Of a DNA stretch of 34,044 bases, positions 1 through 7,378 are shown one piece after another (position 1 is the stretch's first letter; each line of letters starts with the position of its first letter). The position numbers and the translations under genes are program-made. Below the pieces are notes generated by a model. The model was given only the letters and a program-made list of their open reading frames with translations. It did no database searches and was not told the origin of the DNA. Source of the stretch: Brevibacillus gelatini (GTDB taxonomy: Bacteria > Bacillota > Bacilli > Brevibacillales > Brevibacillaceae); NCBI RefSeq assembly GCF_003710935.1, contig NZ_RHHS01000025.1:1-34044 (forward strand), read 5' to 3'.

Positions 1-25
1 CATTACTTTATAGTGGGAGGTATTA

Positions 26-244
26 TTGAAAAGAGGTCAATTTGAGGGTATGACAACGTCAAGAGCACGAAAGCCAAAGTTAGATTCGCAAGCATGGAAG
101 GATTCACTTCATATCGCTTCGAATATGGGCACTGTGGCAAATCCGATTGGTAATCGCCGATATTTCTTGCCTAATAAACCTAAATCCCCCGATGCAATAG
201 ATATCCTTAAGTTGGGGAACCATTGGTTTTTCAATTATAAATAA
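26..244 (+). CDS. Small orphan protein, 72 residues
   Basis: Reads from a TTG codon to TAA. The TTG is chosen because GGGAGG lies five bases upstream and an in-frame stop sits at 11-13, so the frame cannot extend left. The product is basic in its first third (Arg/Lys-rich) and ends with an aromatic tail (HWFFNYK). No signal peptide, membrane span or known motif is visible. A hairpin terminator follows directly, which supports a real short transcript. I do not recognise the family and the function is unknown. It could be a small regulator or a toxin/antitoxin-type protein, but nothing specific shows this. Confidence 0.5.
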   Translation: MKRGQFEGMTTSRARKPKLDSQAWKDSLHIASNMGTVANPIGNRRYFLPNKPKSPDAIDILKLGNHWFFNYK

Positions 245-260
245 AGATAATTAGTAGGAG

Positions 261-300
261 GGAGTGCCTCTATACTACTCTTGGTAGTTTGGGGCACTCC
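261..300 (+). terminator. Intrinsic terminator after the 72-residue gene
   Basis: GGAGTGCC (261-268) pairs with GGCACTCC (293-300). An inner stem, ACTAC/GTAGT, extends the hairpin. A short T-rich stretch follows. It lies 17 bases after the stop codon of the small gene. Confidence 0.7.
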
Positions 301-325
301 TTATTAGTTTAACCAGTTCCCCATG

Positions 326-1159
326 TTAATTCTGGGAGAATGAAATATTTTTCATTTTATACGTGCCATCTTTAAAATGATATTCAATCTTTAGATACCC
401 TATATGCTGCAAATAAGCACCTTCCACACCAACGATGGCCATTATTTTGTTTTCAAAGATCTGATAGTTAATGATGTTTTCAAAGCTGATTTCAGAAATT
501 CTCTCTGGAAAAGAGGAATTCTTTAAATTTAGGGATGAAACTTTTCCATCTATTTTTATTTCTACTTCAGAATCAGATATTATCTTGGTTGCAACATGTT
601 TTTTCACTATATCCAATGGATTTTCTATAGAATACTCGGTAAAGTTTTCAGGATTCACAATATGAATGTTTTGGACCGAAAAGCCTGTTCCATGACCTTC
701 ACTTAAAACAATAACCAATTCTTTTTTCTGATCGTTATTTAAATCCACATAATACAATTGAGGCAAATCTGTAATCTTTTCAATTGTTTTCCATTCGTAA
801 ACTTTTTTCACTCCCTTGCTGCTGACAACTAAATCTTTATAGAAGTTGTTTTCTTTATTTAAAGCATATAAGTAAACATCCTCTTCTGGAATAGAGGCAA
901 TCATTTTAATATCAGCGTTAATAGTAACTGTCTGTTTGGTGGCATCCCAGCTTACTTTAGATCCTAAAGATTCCATTAACCTAACTGGTATATACACACG
1001 CCCATTTAGGAATTGAGGCTCCCAATCGGTTTCTTCTTCGCCATTTAGATAAATAGAAATTTTTTGTTGTAACGCACTGCTATCATTCATCGAGAAATGA
1101 AAGAAACCGATTAAGAAAAGTGATAAAGCAATAACGAGCTTTGATTTATCAGGTAACAT
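326..1159 (-). CDS. Secreted protein with copper-amine-oxidase-N-like domain
   Basis: 277 residues. A signal peptide or anchor covers about residues 1-29 (hydrophobic VIALSLFLIGFFHFS, then an Ala site). Residues about 33-80 match the copper amine oxidase N-terminal-like stalk domain (PF07833 type): ISIYLNGEE, then GRVYIPVRLMESLG, then VSWDATKQTVTI. In this family the domain is a cell-surface module and does not show oxidase activity. The remaining 190 residues are beta-rich, contain a VDLNNDQKKELVI segment resembling an FG-GAP/calcium-loop motif, and have no catalytic signature I recognise. The ATG is preceded by AAGGAGG at ideal spacing. Codon use is AT-rich, like the flanking lipoprotein and unlike everything beyond 2.9 kb. 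Export and the stalk domain are well supported; the job is unknown. Confidence 0.8.
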   Translation of the reverse strand: MLPDKSKLVIALSLFLIGFFHFSMNDSSALQQKISIYLNGEEETDWEPQFLNGRVYIPVRLMESLGSKVSWDATKQTVTINADIKMIASIPEEDVYLYALNKENNFYKDLVVSSKGVKKVYEWKTIEKITDLPQLYYVDLNNDQKKELVIVLSEGHGTGFSVQNIHIVNPENFTEYSIENPLDIVKKHVATKIISDSEVEIKIDGKVSSLNLKNSSFPERISEISFENIINYQIFENKIMAIVGVEGAYLQHIGYLKIEYHFKDGTYKMKNISFSQN

Positions 1160-1322
1160 TATGCTGCCTCCTTAACTCAATCTCGATCCTGGCGACATCT
1201 AACAGAAAATCTGTGGCCCAACCTCGTCCTCCATTCACAGCGAACCACTCATTTTGCGAAATGTCCAACGAATCAAATTCCTTTTTTCTCAAATATTGTA
1301 AGGGAGAAAGTGGAAAAAGGCA
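1149..1322 (-). pseudogene. Orphan C-terminal fragment ahead of the secreted protein gene
   Basis: A minus-strand frame of 57 codons between two stops. It reads protein-like (KKEFDSLDISQNEWFAVNGG, then RGWATDFLLDVARIEIELRR). It ends 11 bases inside the following gene, across its ribosome binding site. No good start with an RBS is visible at its left, where the sequence passes into the GC-rich patch. It looks like the tail of a gene whose 5' part has been lost, which may once have been translationally coupled to the secreted protein gene. The family is not recognised. It could also be a chance open frame. Confidence 0.3.
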
Positions 1323-1456
1323 TTACTTCATTAGATGCATTTTTGGGGCGGCTCTTTGCTTGGTTTCCTCGAAATTAATCCGCCGCTTTTGACGCGGTTT
1401 TCCTTTTTCTCCGGAGGCGGACAGTCTCGGCTCCCCCTGCTGGAGGCCCAAGTGCC

Positions 1457-1512
1457 TGCAGCGTTTTCGTAGCCGACATGCGGGTTCAGCGCGGTTACGA
1501 GCATCAGGGATA
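1457..1512 (-). pseudogene. Scrap of a fumarase/aspartase (class II lyase) gene
   Basis: On the minus strand this short piece translates to LSLMLVTALNPHVGYENAA. That closely matches the conserved C-terminal segment of class II fumarases and aspartases (SLMLVTALNPHIGY-type). Homology stops abruptly on both sides: upstream the frame enters unrelated AT-rich DNA, downstream it enters a GC-rich stretch reaching about 1370. About 19 codons remain of a gene normally about 460 codons long, so this is a recombination scar and not a gene. Confidence 0.55.
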
Positions 1513-1557
1513 AGGGAAGAAGTGTATACGAACAGTTGGTTGATGAAAGTTTCCAAA

Positions 1558-1601
1558 ATAAAAATCCAGCAACACCTTAGCACGGGGATAACTGGATTTT
1601 T
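1558..1601. terminator. Terminator-like hairpin in the 1.16-1.76 kb gap
   Basis: AAAAATCCAG pairs with CTGGATTTTT across a loop of about 22 bases, with A-rich and T-rich flanks, so it could act in either direction. The surrounding 600-base stretch holds no complete gene. It contains the orphan C-terminal fragment, the GC-rich patch with the lyase scrap, and this hairpin. Confidence 0.4.
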
Positions 1602-1760
1602 GGTCTGGCTCCATTGTGAAAATGTGCAACTACTTTGAGTTTTAATAGGCATGACAAGACTTTTTTAAAACACCAACCACCAGAAATGGTAGCTCACTTG
1701 CAATTTGTTCGGAAGTAAGTTGAGAGCCTTTTGGGAGAACATTGCAAGTGTTTGTTTTGT

Positions 1761-2534
1761 TTAATTTTCTTTAGGGCTAGGGAAAAAGGCAGAATTAACA
1801 GAAGGCAAAGAATTTGCTAGATTAATAATGTTTTGCTTGCTAGTATTTCCGGATACAACTATTAGTTTTCCAGAATCCAAATAATACAAAAAATTGTTAT
1901 TTAAAACATATGCTTCATTCTTATTGGTTAAAGTAATTTTTTCAGGATTATTTGTTTCAACAAAAGGAAAGCGATTATATACGGCAATGGCAACTATCTC
2001 TTTTTCATTAGCAAATACCCAAATTTTTTTGTTTTTTTTCGGTATTTCGAGATTTAATGCATTAAATTTATCCATTGGCAAATTTAAGCCCTCTTTATTA
2101 CTAAACCCCGTACCACCTTGTAATCTTAAAAAACCATCAATCACCCATTTTTCGGTATTATTATTGTACTCATACAGAAAAACGGTATAATTCGTTTCTC
2201 CTTCAGGGGAACGTATAGCCACAATACTGGTATCACCAAGAGTCGATTCAAAAATGACATCATTTTTTTGAGGAAATATACTTTTCCCATCTTTAAAAGT
2301 AACTTTATATTGATATGTTACCGCTTCAGAAGGGAAAGAGACATTTTTTGGTGACTCATGTACTGTAACTGACTCCACTTCTTTATCTTTCGTTACTTTA
2401 GATTGTCCATCAGGAACTTTTGTATCTTCAATAATTATCTCCTTATTTTTCTTCGTTGATGTATCCGCTTGACAACCTAGCAAGACACCAAAAAGAATTG
2501 GGAGTAAAAAAGGAAACAGTAATTTAATATGCAT
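1761..2534 (-). CDS. Lipoprotein of unknown function
   Basis: 257 residues. The N-terminus is a lipoprotein signal peptide (LLFPFLLPILFGVLLGC) with Cys21 as the expected lipid-modified residue. A Lys/Glu/Thr-rich linker of about 50 residues follows, then a beta-rich globular region. No enzymatic motif is visible. The start is the ATG preceded by GGAGTAAG. It lies 15 bases after the stop of a truncated upstream frame, so the two may be remnants of one operon. AT-rich codon use suggests the same accessory origin as the preceding secreted protein. Surface location is well supported; function is not recognised. Confidence 0.75.
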   Translation of the reverse strand: MHIKLLFPFLLPILFGVLLGCQADTSTKKNKEIIIEDTKVPDGQSKVTKDKEVESVTVHESPKNVSFPSEAVTYQYKVTFKDGKSIFPQKNDVIFESTLGDTSIVAIRSPEGETNYTVFLYEYNNNTEKWVIDGFLRLQGGTGFSNKEGLNLPMDKFNALNLEIPKKNKKIWVFANEKEIVAIAVYNRFPFVETNNPEKITLTNKNEAYVLNNNFLYYLDSGKLIVVSGNTSKQNIINLANSLPSVNSAFFPSPKEN

Positions 2535-2549
2535 TGGAAAAACTTACTC

Positions 2550-2720
2550 CTATCTGTTCCTAAAAGGTTCGCTTCTAGCCATCTTGGCTTTATATTTGGG
2601 TCCCATTACTTTTATTTTGGCACTATCTTTAATATTACATGTGGACGTTACATAATAGTAGTCGCCTTCCCAAGTCTCTGTATATGCAAAGGCCTCCTTT
2701 TTCAAGTTATCGTATTCTTT
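2550..2720 (-). pseudogene. Truncated 56-codon fragment upstream of the lipoprotein gene
   Basis: A minus-strand frame bounded by a stop on its left reads KEYDNLKKEAFAYTETWEGD then YYYVTSTCNIKDSAKIKVMG and a basic tail. This is convincingly protein-like and resembles the C-terminal half of a small secreted protein. There is no ATG with an RBS; only an internal TTG at 2703-2705 could start it, with no clear RBS. It ends 15 bases before the lipoprotein start. Likely the remnant of a gene that lost its 5' end. It accounts for about half of the 2535-2886 gap; the rest of that gap shows only a long-range inverted repeat, ATCCCCTT (2810-2817) with AAGGGGAT (2873-2880). Confidence 0.35.
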
Positions 2721-2886
2721 TTAGACCGAAAAGTCATAAATGGGAATAGCCTAAAAAGTTTTGTGTAAATGGTCAAAAATCCCATGAAGTTACCCTTGTA
2801 GCCAAAAAAATCCCCTTCAAGTATCAGTGTATCATCCAAGCTCGTTAACTTGGTTTTTCCACCGTCTACCTAAAGGGGATCATCCA

Positions 2887-3564
2887 TTATCTACTCTCTA
2901 CCTCAACAGAAACCACGTGGTCAACAGCCTTCAGCAAGCTGTAAATGTCGGTCGTATACGTGTTTTCCGAAGCGGTTATCATCATTTCCAGCTTTTGCTG
3001 GCCGTTGTCCAGGTCTTTGACCTTGACCCGTTTCACCTGCAAGTCGATGTGCTTGATCTGTTTAAAAATGCTGTCCAGATCACCGCTTGCTTCGACCACC
3101 ATCTTGATCGACAAATCCCGCTGCCGCAATGATTCGGGGCCGATCCATTTGAGAATGAGCGGAAACAGGTTGATCGCCAAAATAATCAGGATGGTCGCTG
3201 TCACCGCCTCAAAGTAATACCCCGCGCCTACGGCAATGCCCAGTCCAGAGGCAGCCCAGACCATGGAAGCGGTGGTCAGGCCGGAGATCACGTCGTTGCT
3301 TCTGCGCAAAATGACGCCCGCTCCGAGAAAACCGACGCCGCTCACAATTTGCGCAGCCAGGCGCAACGGGTCCATGTTGGTGTGGCCAGGCAAGGAGAAC
3401 CGATGCACCGATTCAATCGACACAATCGTAATCAGGCAGCTCGCCACTGAGATGACCATGCTTGTTTTCACGCCAAGCGGCTTGTGTTTGAGCTGTCGGT
3501 CCATCCCGATCAGCAAGCCCAGAAACATGGCGATCCCCAACTTCAGCAAAAAACCATACGTCAT
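2887..3564 (-). CDS. MgtC/SapB-family inner membrane protein
   Basis: 225 residues. The first about 140 residues carry four or five membrane segments with the MgtC family pattern: LGLLIGMDRQLKHKPLGVKT, then the Arg-rich LRLAAQIVSGVGFLGAGVIL and SNDVISGLTTASMVWAASGL. The C-terminal about 80 residues form a soluble ACT-like domain. MgtC proteins act in the cytoplasmic membrane, are linked to growth at low magnesium, and in some species modulate the F-type ATP synthase. They are not transporters themselves. The ATG has a strong GGGGGAGGAG site. The length is typical for the longer MgtC type. No magnesium riboswitch is visible in the 190 bases upstream. Confidence 0.88.
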   Translation of the reverse strand: MTYGFLLKLGIAMFLGLLIGMDRQLKHKPLGVKTSMVISVASCLITIVSIESVHRFSLPGHTNMDPLRLAAQIVSGVGFLGAGVILRRSNDVISGLTTASMVWAASGLGIAVGAGYYFEAVTATILIILAINLFPLILKWIGPESLRQRDLSIKMVVEASGDLDSIFKQIKHIDLQVKRVKVKDLDNGQQKLEMMITASENTYTTDIYSLLKAVDHVVSVEVESR

Positions 3565-3707
3565 GCGCTCTCCTCCCCCTTTCCTTCAATGTCAGCTTTT
3601 CTTCCATCACTCTATTAGAAAGTATATACGCTCTCCTTGAAAAATAGGAGAGAAATTTTCCATGGACTGCCTATAGTGTAGTGTAAGCTTGCCCTCCTGT
3701 CTTCATG

Positions 3708-3743
3708 CAACAAACGGGAAACCTCTCGTCCAGAGATTTCCCG
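3708..3743 (-). terminator. Intrinsic terminator of the MATE gene
   Basis: CGGGAAA (3715-3721) pairs with TTTCCCG (3737-3743), and an inner CTCT/AGAG extends the stem. Read on the minus strand it is followed by a short T-rich run. It lies just past the MATE stop codon. Confidence 0.7.
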
Positions 3744-3754
3744 CCAATGTTTGG

Positions 3755-5110
3755 TTATTGGGTGCTGCGTATCATGCGGTTTTGCAGGGACAAGAGGCGG
3801 CCAAACAGGAAGATCGCGCCCGCCGCCAAGCCTGAAATCAGTCCGATCCAGTAGCCAAAGGCAGCCAGTGAAGTGTATTGCGCCAGAATGAACCCAAGCG
3901 GCAGCCCGATGACCCAGTACGAGACCAGCGCGACGATAAACGTGACCGTCACGTCCTTGTAGCCGCGCAAAATTCCCTGGATCGGAGCTGCTACCGCATC
4001 GGAGATCAGGAACAGAATCGAGTACATCAGGAAGTGCTGCGTAAGCTCCAAAACCTCGATTTCCGACGTATAAAACCCGGCAACCTGCCTGTTGAACACC
4101 AGCAAGCCGACTCCAAACAGCAAGGCAAGTCCAGTGGCGATCCCGATGCCCAAATAGCTGTACTGCTTCGCGTCGCGAAACCGCTTCGCCCCTACTTCGA
4201 ATCCGACCACGATGGTCAGAGCCATCGAGATGCTGAGCGGAACCATGTAAATGAACGACGCGAAGTTCATGGCCGCCTGGTGCGCCGCAATCGTAATCGT
4301 GCTGTACTCGCTCATGAGCAGGGTAACAGCGGCAAAAATGCTCACTTCAAAAAAGATCGAAAAGCCGATTGGCAAGCCGAGCTTGAGCTGTTCTTTCCAG
4401 GCGCTCATGGAGACGCGGTAAAACTTGCTGAACAGCCCGAATTCGGTAAAGGGCTGCACGCGCCGCACAACAAACAGGCTAATCAGCAAAATGCACCAGT
4501 AAGTCAGGGCAGAGGCGTAGCCCGCTCCAATCCCGCCCAGGCGCGGCAAGCCGAAGTTGCCGAAAATCAGGGCGTAGTTCAGCACGACGTTGATCGGCAG
4601 CGAGAGCAGGGTAATCAACATGGTGATTCTCGTCTCGCCCAGCGCGTCGATAAAGCAGCGAATGACCGTGTTGAGGAACAAGGGCACAATTCCGATGGCA
4701 ATCGCATGCAGGAAGCCGCGGGCGATGTGTCTGACATCGTTTTCGAGCTGCATGCTGTTCAATACCGGATCAAGCGCCAAGCCGCCGACGACCATCACCC
4801 CGATGGCAATCGCCACGCCCAGATACAGCGCCTGCATGACCGTGTACGGCACCTGGTCCTTGCGCTGCGCCCCGATCATTTGCGCAACCATCGGCATCAC
4901 CGCCATGAGAATGCCTGTCAGGCCTGCTTGCACAGGCGTCCACAGACTGGCCCCGATTGCCACCCCGGCCAGGTCGGTCGGACTGGCGTGCCCGGACATG
5001 ATCGTATCGGCAAAGGTCATGGAAAACAGCGCCAACTGCGATATTAAGATCGGCAGCAGCACCATCAGAAACTGCCGCCACTTTTCTTTTAACGAATAGG
5101 TCTCATGCAT
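3755..5110 (-). CDS. MATE-family multidrug efflux transporter (NorM-like)
   Basis: 451 residues with about twelve membrane helices in two homologous MatE halves. The N-terminal signature is clear: VLLPILISQLALFSMTFADT then IMSGHASPTDLAGVAIGASL, followed by a Pro/Met-rich second helix (LMAVMPMVAQMIGA). MATE proteins export cationic drugs and metabolites using a Na+ or H+ gradient. Length and topology are those of a full transporter. The start is the ATG preceded by GAGGAAG, with an in-frame near-duplicate ATGCATGAG. It is a monocistronic minus-strand gene diverging from the yxe-like operon. An 8-bp inverted repeat lies just upstream and may be an operator. The substrate cannot be read from the sequence. 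Confidence 0.9.
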   Translation of the reverse strand: MHETYSLKEKWRQFLMVLLPILISQLALFSMTFADTIMSGHASPTDLAGVAIGASLWTPVQAGLTGILMAVMPMVAQMIGAQRKDQVPYTVMQALYLGVAIAIGVMVVGGLALDPVLNSMQLENDVRHIARGFLHAIAIGIVPLFLNTVIRCFIDALGETRITMLITLLSLPINVVLNYALIFGNFGLPRLGGIGAGYASALTYWCILLISLFVVRRVQPFTEFGLFSKFYRVSMSAWKEQLKLGLPIGFSIFFEVSIFAAVTLLMSEYSTITIAAHQAAMNFASFIYMVPLSISMALTIVVGFEVGAKRFRDAKQYSYLGIGIATGLALLFGVGLLVFNRQVAGFYTSEIEVLELTQHFLMYSILFLISDAVAAPIQGILRGYKDVTVTFIVALVSYWVIGLPLGFILAQYTSLAAFGYWIGLISGLAAGAIFLFGRLLSLQNRMIRSTQ

Positions 5111-5126
5111 GATTGTTCTTCCTCAT

Positions 5127-5161
5127 TTACATTAGAAATATATAGGTGAAAAATAATGTAA
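5127..5161 (-). promoter_or_regulatory. Inverted repeat upstream of the MATE gene
   Basis: TTACATTA (5127-5134) and TAATGTAA (5154-5161) are perfect inverted copies separated by 19 bases, 17 bases before the MATE start. The position between the RBS and the likely promoter fits a repressor site, or a leader-RNA stem. No regulator can be named. Confidence 0.4.
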
Positions 5162-5283
5162 AAACGTTTTGAAAAGCAATGCAAAAAGCTTCTCTATGCA
5201 CTTTAGCACAAAAAGACCGTATAGACATAAGAAAATCGAAGCAGCGTGACGGAAAACATACTGTTACTAATTTTCAATATACA

Positions 5284-5313
5284 TTGACAATTGGGCGTAA
5301 AGAGGCGTATAGT
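5284..5313 (+). promoter_or_regulatory. Sigma-A promoter of the yxe-like operon
   Basis: A perfect -35 box TTGACA (5284-5289) and -10 box TATAGT (5308-5313) separated by 18 bases. The predicted transcript starts near 5320, leaving a 5' leader of about 75 bases. That is too short for an S-box or T-box riboswitch. Confidence 0.8.
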
Positions 5314-5325
5314 GTAAAACTATAA

Positions 5326-5364
5326 ATACCGACTAATTAAATTGGAATTATAAGATTTAATTCC
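5326..5364 (+). promoter_or_regulatory. Putative CymR-type operator with overlapping inverted repeats
   Basis: Immediately after the predicted transcription start, ATACC (5326-5330) is followed by AAATTGGAATT. This resembles the sulfur-regulon operator pattern bound by CymR in B. subtilis. It overlaps a second symmetric element, GGAATTA (5344-5350) and TAATTCC (5358-5364), with seven bases between. In B. subtilis the yxe operon is repressed by CymR, which fits. The assignment rests on my memory of the motif and not on a computed match. Confidence 0.45.
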
Positions 5365-5394
5365 TACCCGACAACCAAAGGAGCGTAGAAGGAC

Positions 5395-6750
5395 ATGGCA
5401 CAGGCCCCCAAACATTTGAAAATCGGCGTTTTTCTCGCCGGCACCGGTCATCATGTCGCCTCCTGGCGTCACCCTCATGCGCAAACCGATGGCAGCATGA
5501 ACCTCGCCTACTTTCAAAAATTGGCGAAAACAGCCGAACGCGGGAAGCTGGATATGCTGTTTCTCGCAGACAGCCTGTCGATCAGCCCGGACTCCCATCC
5601 GAACGTGCTGGCACGCTTTGAGCCTTTCACGCTGCTTTCTGCCCTGGCCGCCGTTACTGCGAAAATCGGCCTGGCCGCCACGGCGTCCACGACGTACAGC
5701 GAGCCTTTTCACATCGCCCGCCAGTTCGCATCGCTCGATCATATCAGCAACGGTCGTGCAGCGTGGAATGTCGTCACCTCCTCCATCGAATCTACGGCCT
5801 TGAACTTTAGCGGAGAAAAGCATCCCGAACACAGCCTCCGCTATCGGCGTGCAGAGGAATTCGTCGAGGTCGTGAAAGGACTGTGGGACTCCTGGGAAGA
5901 CGACGCCCTCATTCGCGAGCAGGAAACAGGCGTTTTTTTCGATCCGGCCATGCTGCATGAGCTGCAGCATCACGGCGAGTTCTTTTCCGTTCGCGGGCCG
6001 TTAAACGTAGCCCGACCGCCGCAGGGACATCCCGTTATCATTCAGGCAGGCTCCTCCGAGCCAGGTCAGCATCTGGCCGCAAAAACCGCCGAGGTCATTT
6101 TCACGGCGCAAAACAACCTGCCGGACGCCCAAGCTTTTTACCAAAGCGTGAAGGCAAAAGTCGTTTCCTATGGCCGCTCTCCTGACGAGGTGCACATCAT
6201 GCCGGGCATCTTCCCGGTTCTCGGCGACACGGAGGAAGCCGCACAGGCCAAATTCCGGGAGCTGCAAGAGCTGATTTTGCCCTCCGTCGGGTTGAAAATT
6301 CTCTCCAGCTATCTCGGGGGGTTCGATCTGACACCGTATCCGCTCGACGGTCCGCTGCCCGACGTCGACATTCCCGAGACGAACAGTGTAAAAAGCCGCT
6401 TTGAGCTGGTGCTGAACCTGGCGCGTCGGGAAAAGCTGACCATTCGCCAGCTTTATCAGTACATCGCCGGTTCACGCGGCCACCACATCTTTGTCGGAAC
6501 GCCACAGCAGCTGGCGGACAAGATGGAGGAATGGCTGCTGCAAGGCGGTTGCGACGGCTTCAATCTGATGCCGCCTCTTTTGCCAGAGGGCCTGGACGTG
6601 TTCGTCGATGAGGTCGTACCGATTCTCCAGCAGCGCGGACTGTTCCGCACCGAATACGAAGGTAATACGCTGCGCGAGCATCTTGGCTTGAAGCGCCCCG
6701 TCAATCGTTATACGAATCGGCAAGCCGCCGGGACACACGCATCCAGCTAA
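5395..6750 (+). CDS. yxeK: Flavin-dependent monooxygenase, NtaA/SnaA/DszA type (YxeK-like)
   Basis: 451 residues of the bacterial luciferase-like fold. Family motifs seen: MNLAYFQKLAKTAERGKLDM near the N-terminus, TTYSEPFHIARQFASLDHIS then NGRAAWNVVTS, and HPVIIQAGSSEPGQHLAAKT. These place it in the nitrilotriacetate monooxygenase component A group, which uses reduced FMN and oxygen. Gene order (monooxygenase, GNAT, binding protein, permease, ATPase, MmgE/PrpD) matches B. subtilis yxeKLMNO-yxeQ. There YxeK oxidatively cleaves N-acetylated S-(2-succino)cysteine to release N-acetylcysteine. The substrate here is inferred from context only. The ATG is preceded by AAAGGAGCG. No flavin reductase is encoded nearby, so reduced FMN must come from elsewhere. 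Confidence 0.85.
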   Translation: MAQAPKHLKIGVFLAGTGHHVASWRHPHAQTDGSMNLAYFQKLAKTAERGKLDMLFLADSLSISPDSHPNVLARFEPFTLLSALAAVTAKIGLAATASTTYSEPFHIARQFASLDHISNGRAAWNVVTSSIESTALNFSGEKHPEHSLRYRRAEEFVEVVKGLWDSWEDDALIREQETGVFFDPAMLHELQHHGEFFSVRGPLNVARPPQGHPVIIQAGSSEPGQHLAAKTAEVIFTAQNNLPDAQAFYQSVKAKVVSYGRSPDEVHIMPGIFPVLGDTEEAAQAKFRELQELILPSVGLKILSSYLGGFDLTPYPLDGPLPDVDIPETNSVKSRFELVLNLARREKLTIRQLYQYIAGSRGHHIFVGTPQQLADKMEEWLLQGGCDGFNLMPPLLPEGLDVFVDEVVPILQQRGLFRTEYEGNTLREHLGLKRPVNRYTNRQAAGTHASS

Positions 6751-6828
6751 AACGCCGCAAACGGCCAGCCGATGCCGACAAACACATCGCCTGGACTCGT
6801 TTGCCGCGAGAAGTGCGAGGGAGACAAC

Positions 6829-7329
6829 ATGACAACCATTTACCGTCTGGCAACCGCTGACGATGCAGAACAACTGCTTGACCTGACGCTGCGAGCCTAT
6901 GCACCGATCCGCGAGCTGGGCATTCATTTTGCCGCAGCCACAGCCGATCTGGCACTTGTCCAGAAAAATATTCACAACAACGCCTGCTACGTTCTGGAGG
7001 AAGCCGGACGGATTCGGGCGACCGTTTCCCTGCGCATGCCTTGGGGGCCACAACCCGGACCGTTCGGCCTGCCGCATATCTGGTGGTTTGCTGTCGATCC
7101 AGACATCGGCAAAAAAGGCGTCGGCTCCGCCCTGCTGACATGGGTAGAGGAAAGCATCGTCCGGGATACGCTGAAGGCCCCTGCCGTATCGCTCGGCACG
7201 GCCGACAAGCATCCGTGGCTGTCTGCCATGTATGAACGAAGAGGCTATGTCCGTGCCGGAGCAGCTGATCTCGGGCGCGGCCACACAACGATTTTTTTCC
7301 GCAAAGAGCTGCACACGCCACTGCCCTAG
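6829..7329 (+). CDS. yxeL: GNAT N-acetyltransferase (YxeL/SnaB-like)
   Basis: 167 residues with the GNAT fold: an N-terminal IYRLATADDAEQLLDLTLRA strand-helix, WWFAVDPDIGKKGVGSALL as the acetyl-CoA pyrophosphate-binding loop (Q/RxxGxG/A variant, here KKGVGSA), and a C-terminal ERRGYVRAG strand. The start is the ATG at 6829 because GAGGGAG sits just upstream; an earlier in-frame ATG at 6772 adds 19 atypical residues. In the B. subtilis yxe pathway this enzyme acetylates the amino group of S-(2-succino)cysteine before the monooxygenase step. Its place directly behind the monooxygenase supports that role. Substrate specificity is inferred. Confidence 0.8.
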   Translation: MTTIYRLATADDAEQLLDLTLRAYAPIRELGIHFAAATADLALVQKNIHNNACYVLEEAGRIRATVSLRMPWGPQPGPFGLPHIWWFAVDPDIGKKGVGSALLTWVEESIVRDTLKAPAVSLGTADKHPWLSAMYERRGYVRAGAADLGRGHTTIFFRKELHTPLP

Positions 7330-7378
7330 CTCACGCGGCACAGCACCCCCTAAAAAACAACGGATAGGAGAGATTCAC

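Noticed and set aside
1323..1652. Minus-strand frame of 109 codons in the 1.16-1.76 kb gap
   Set aside because: It crosses the GC-rich island, the lyase scrap (in another frame) and a hairpin; composition changes along it, so it is a chance frame over a junction.
3878..5047. Plus-strand open frame of 389 codons
   Set aside because: Antisense to the MATE gene; the product is an Arg/His/Gln/Asp-rich shadow of membrane-protein codons.
5314..5394. S-box or T-box riboswitch ahead of the yxe-type operon
   Set aside because: The leader is only about 75 bases and lacks the conserved cores and a terminator; the operator-like repeats explain the symmetry better.
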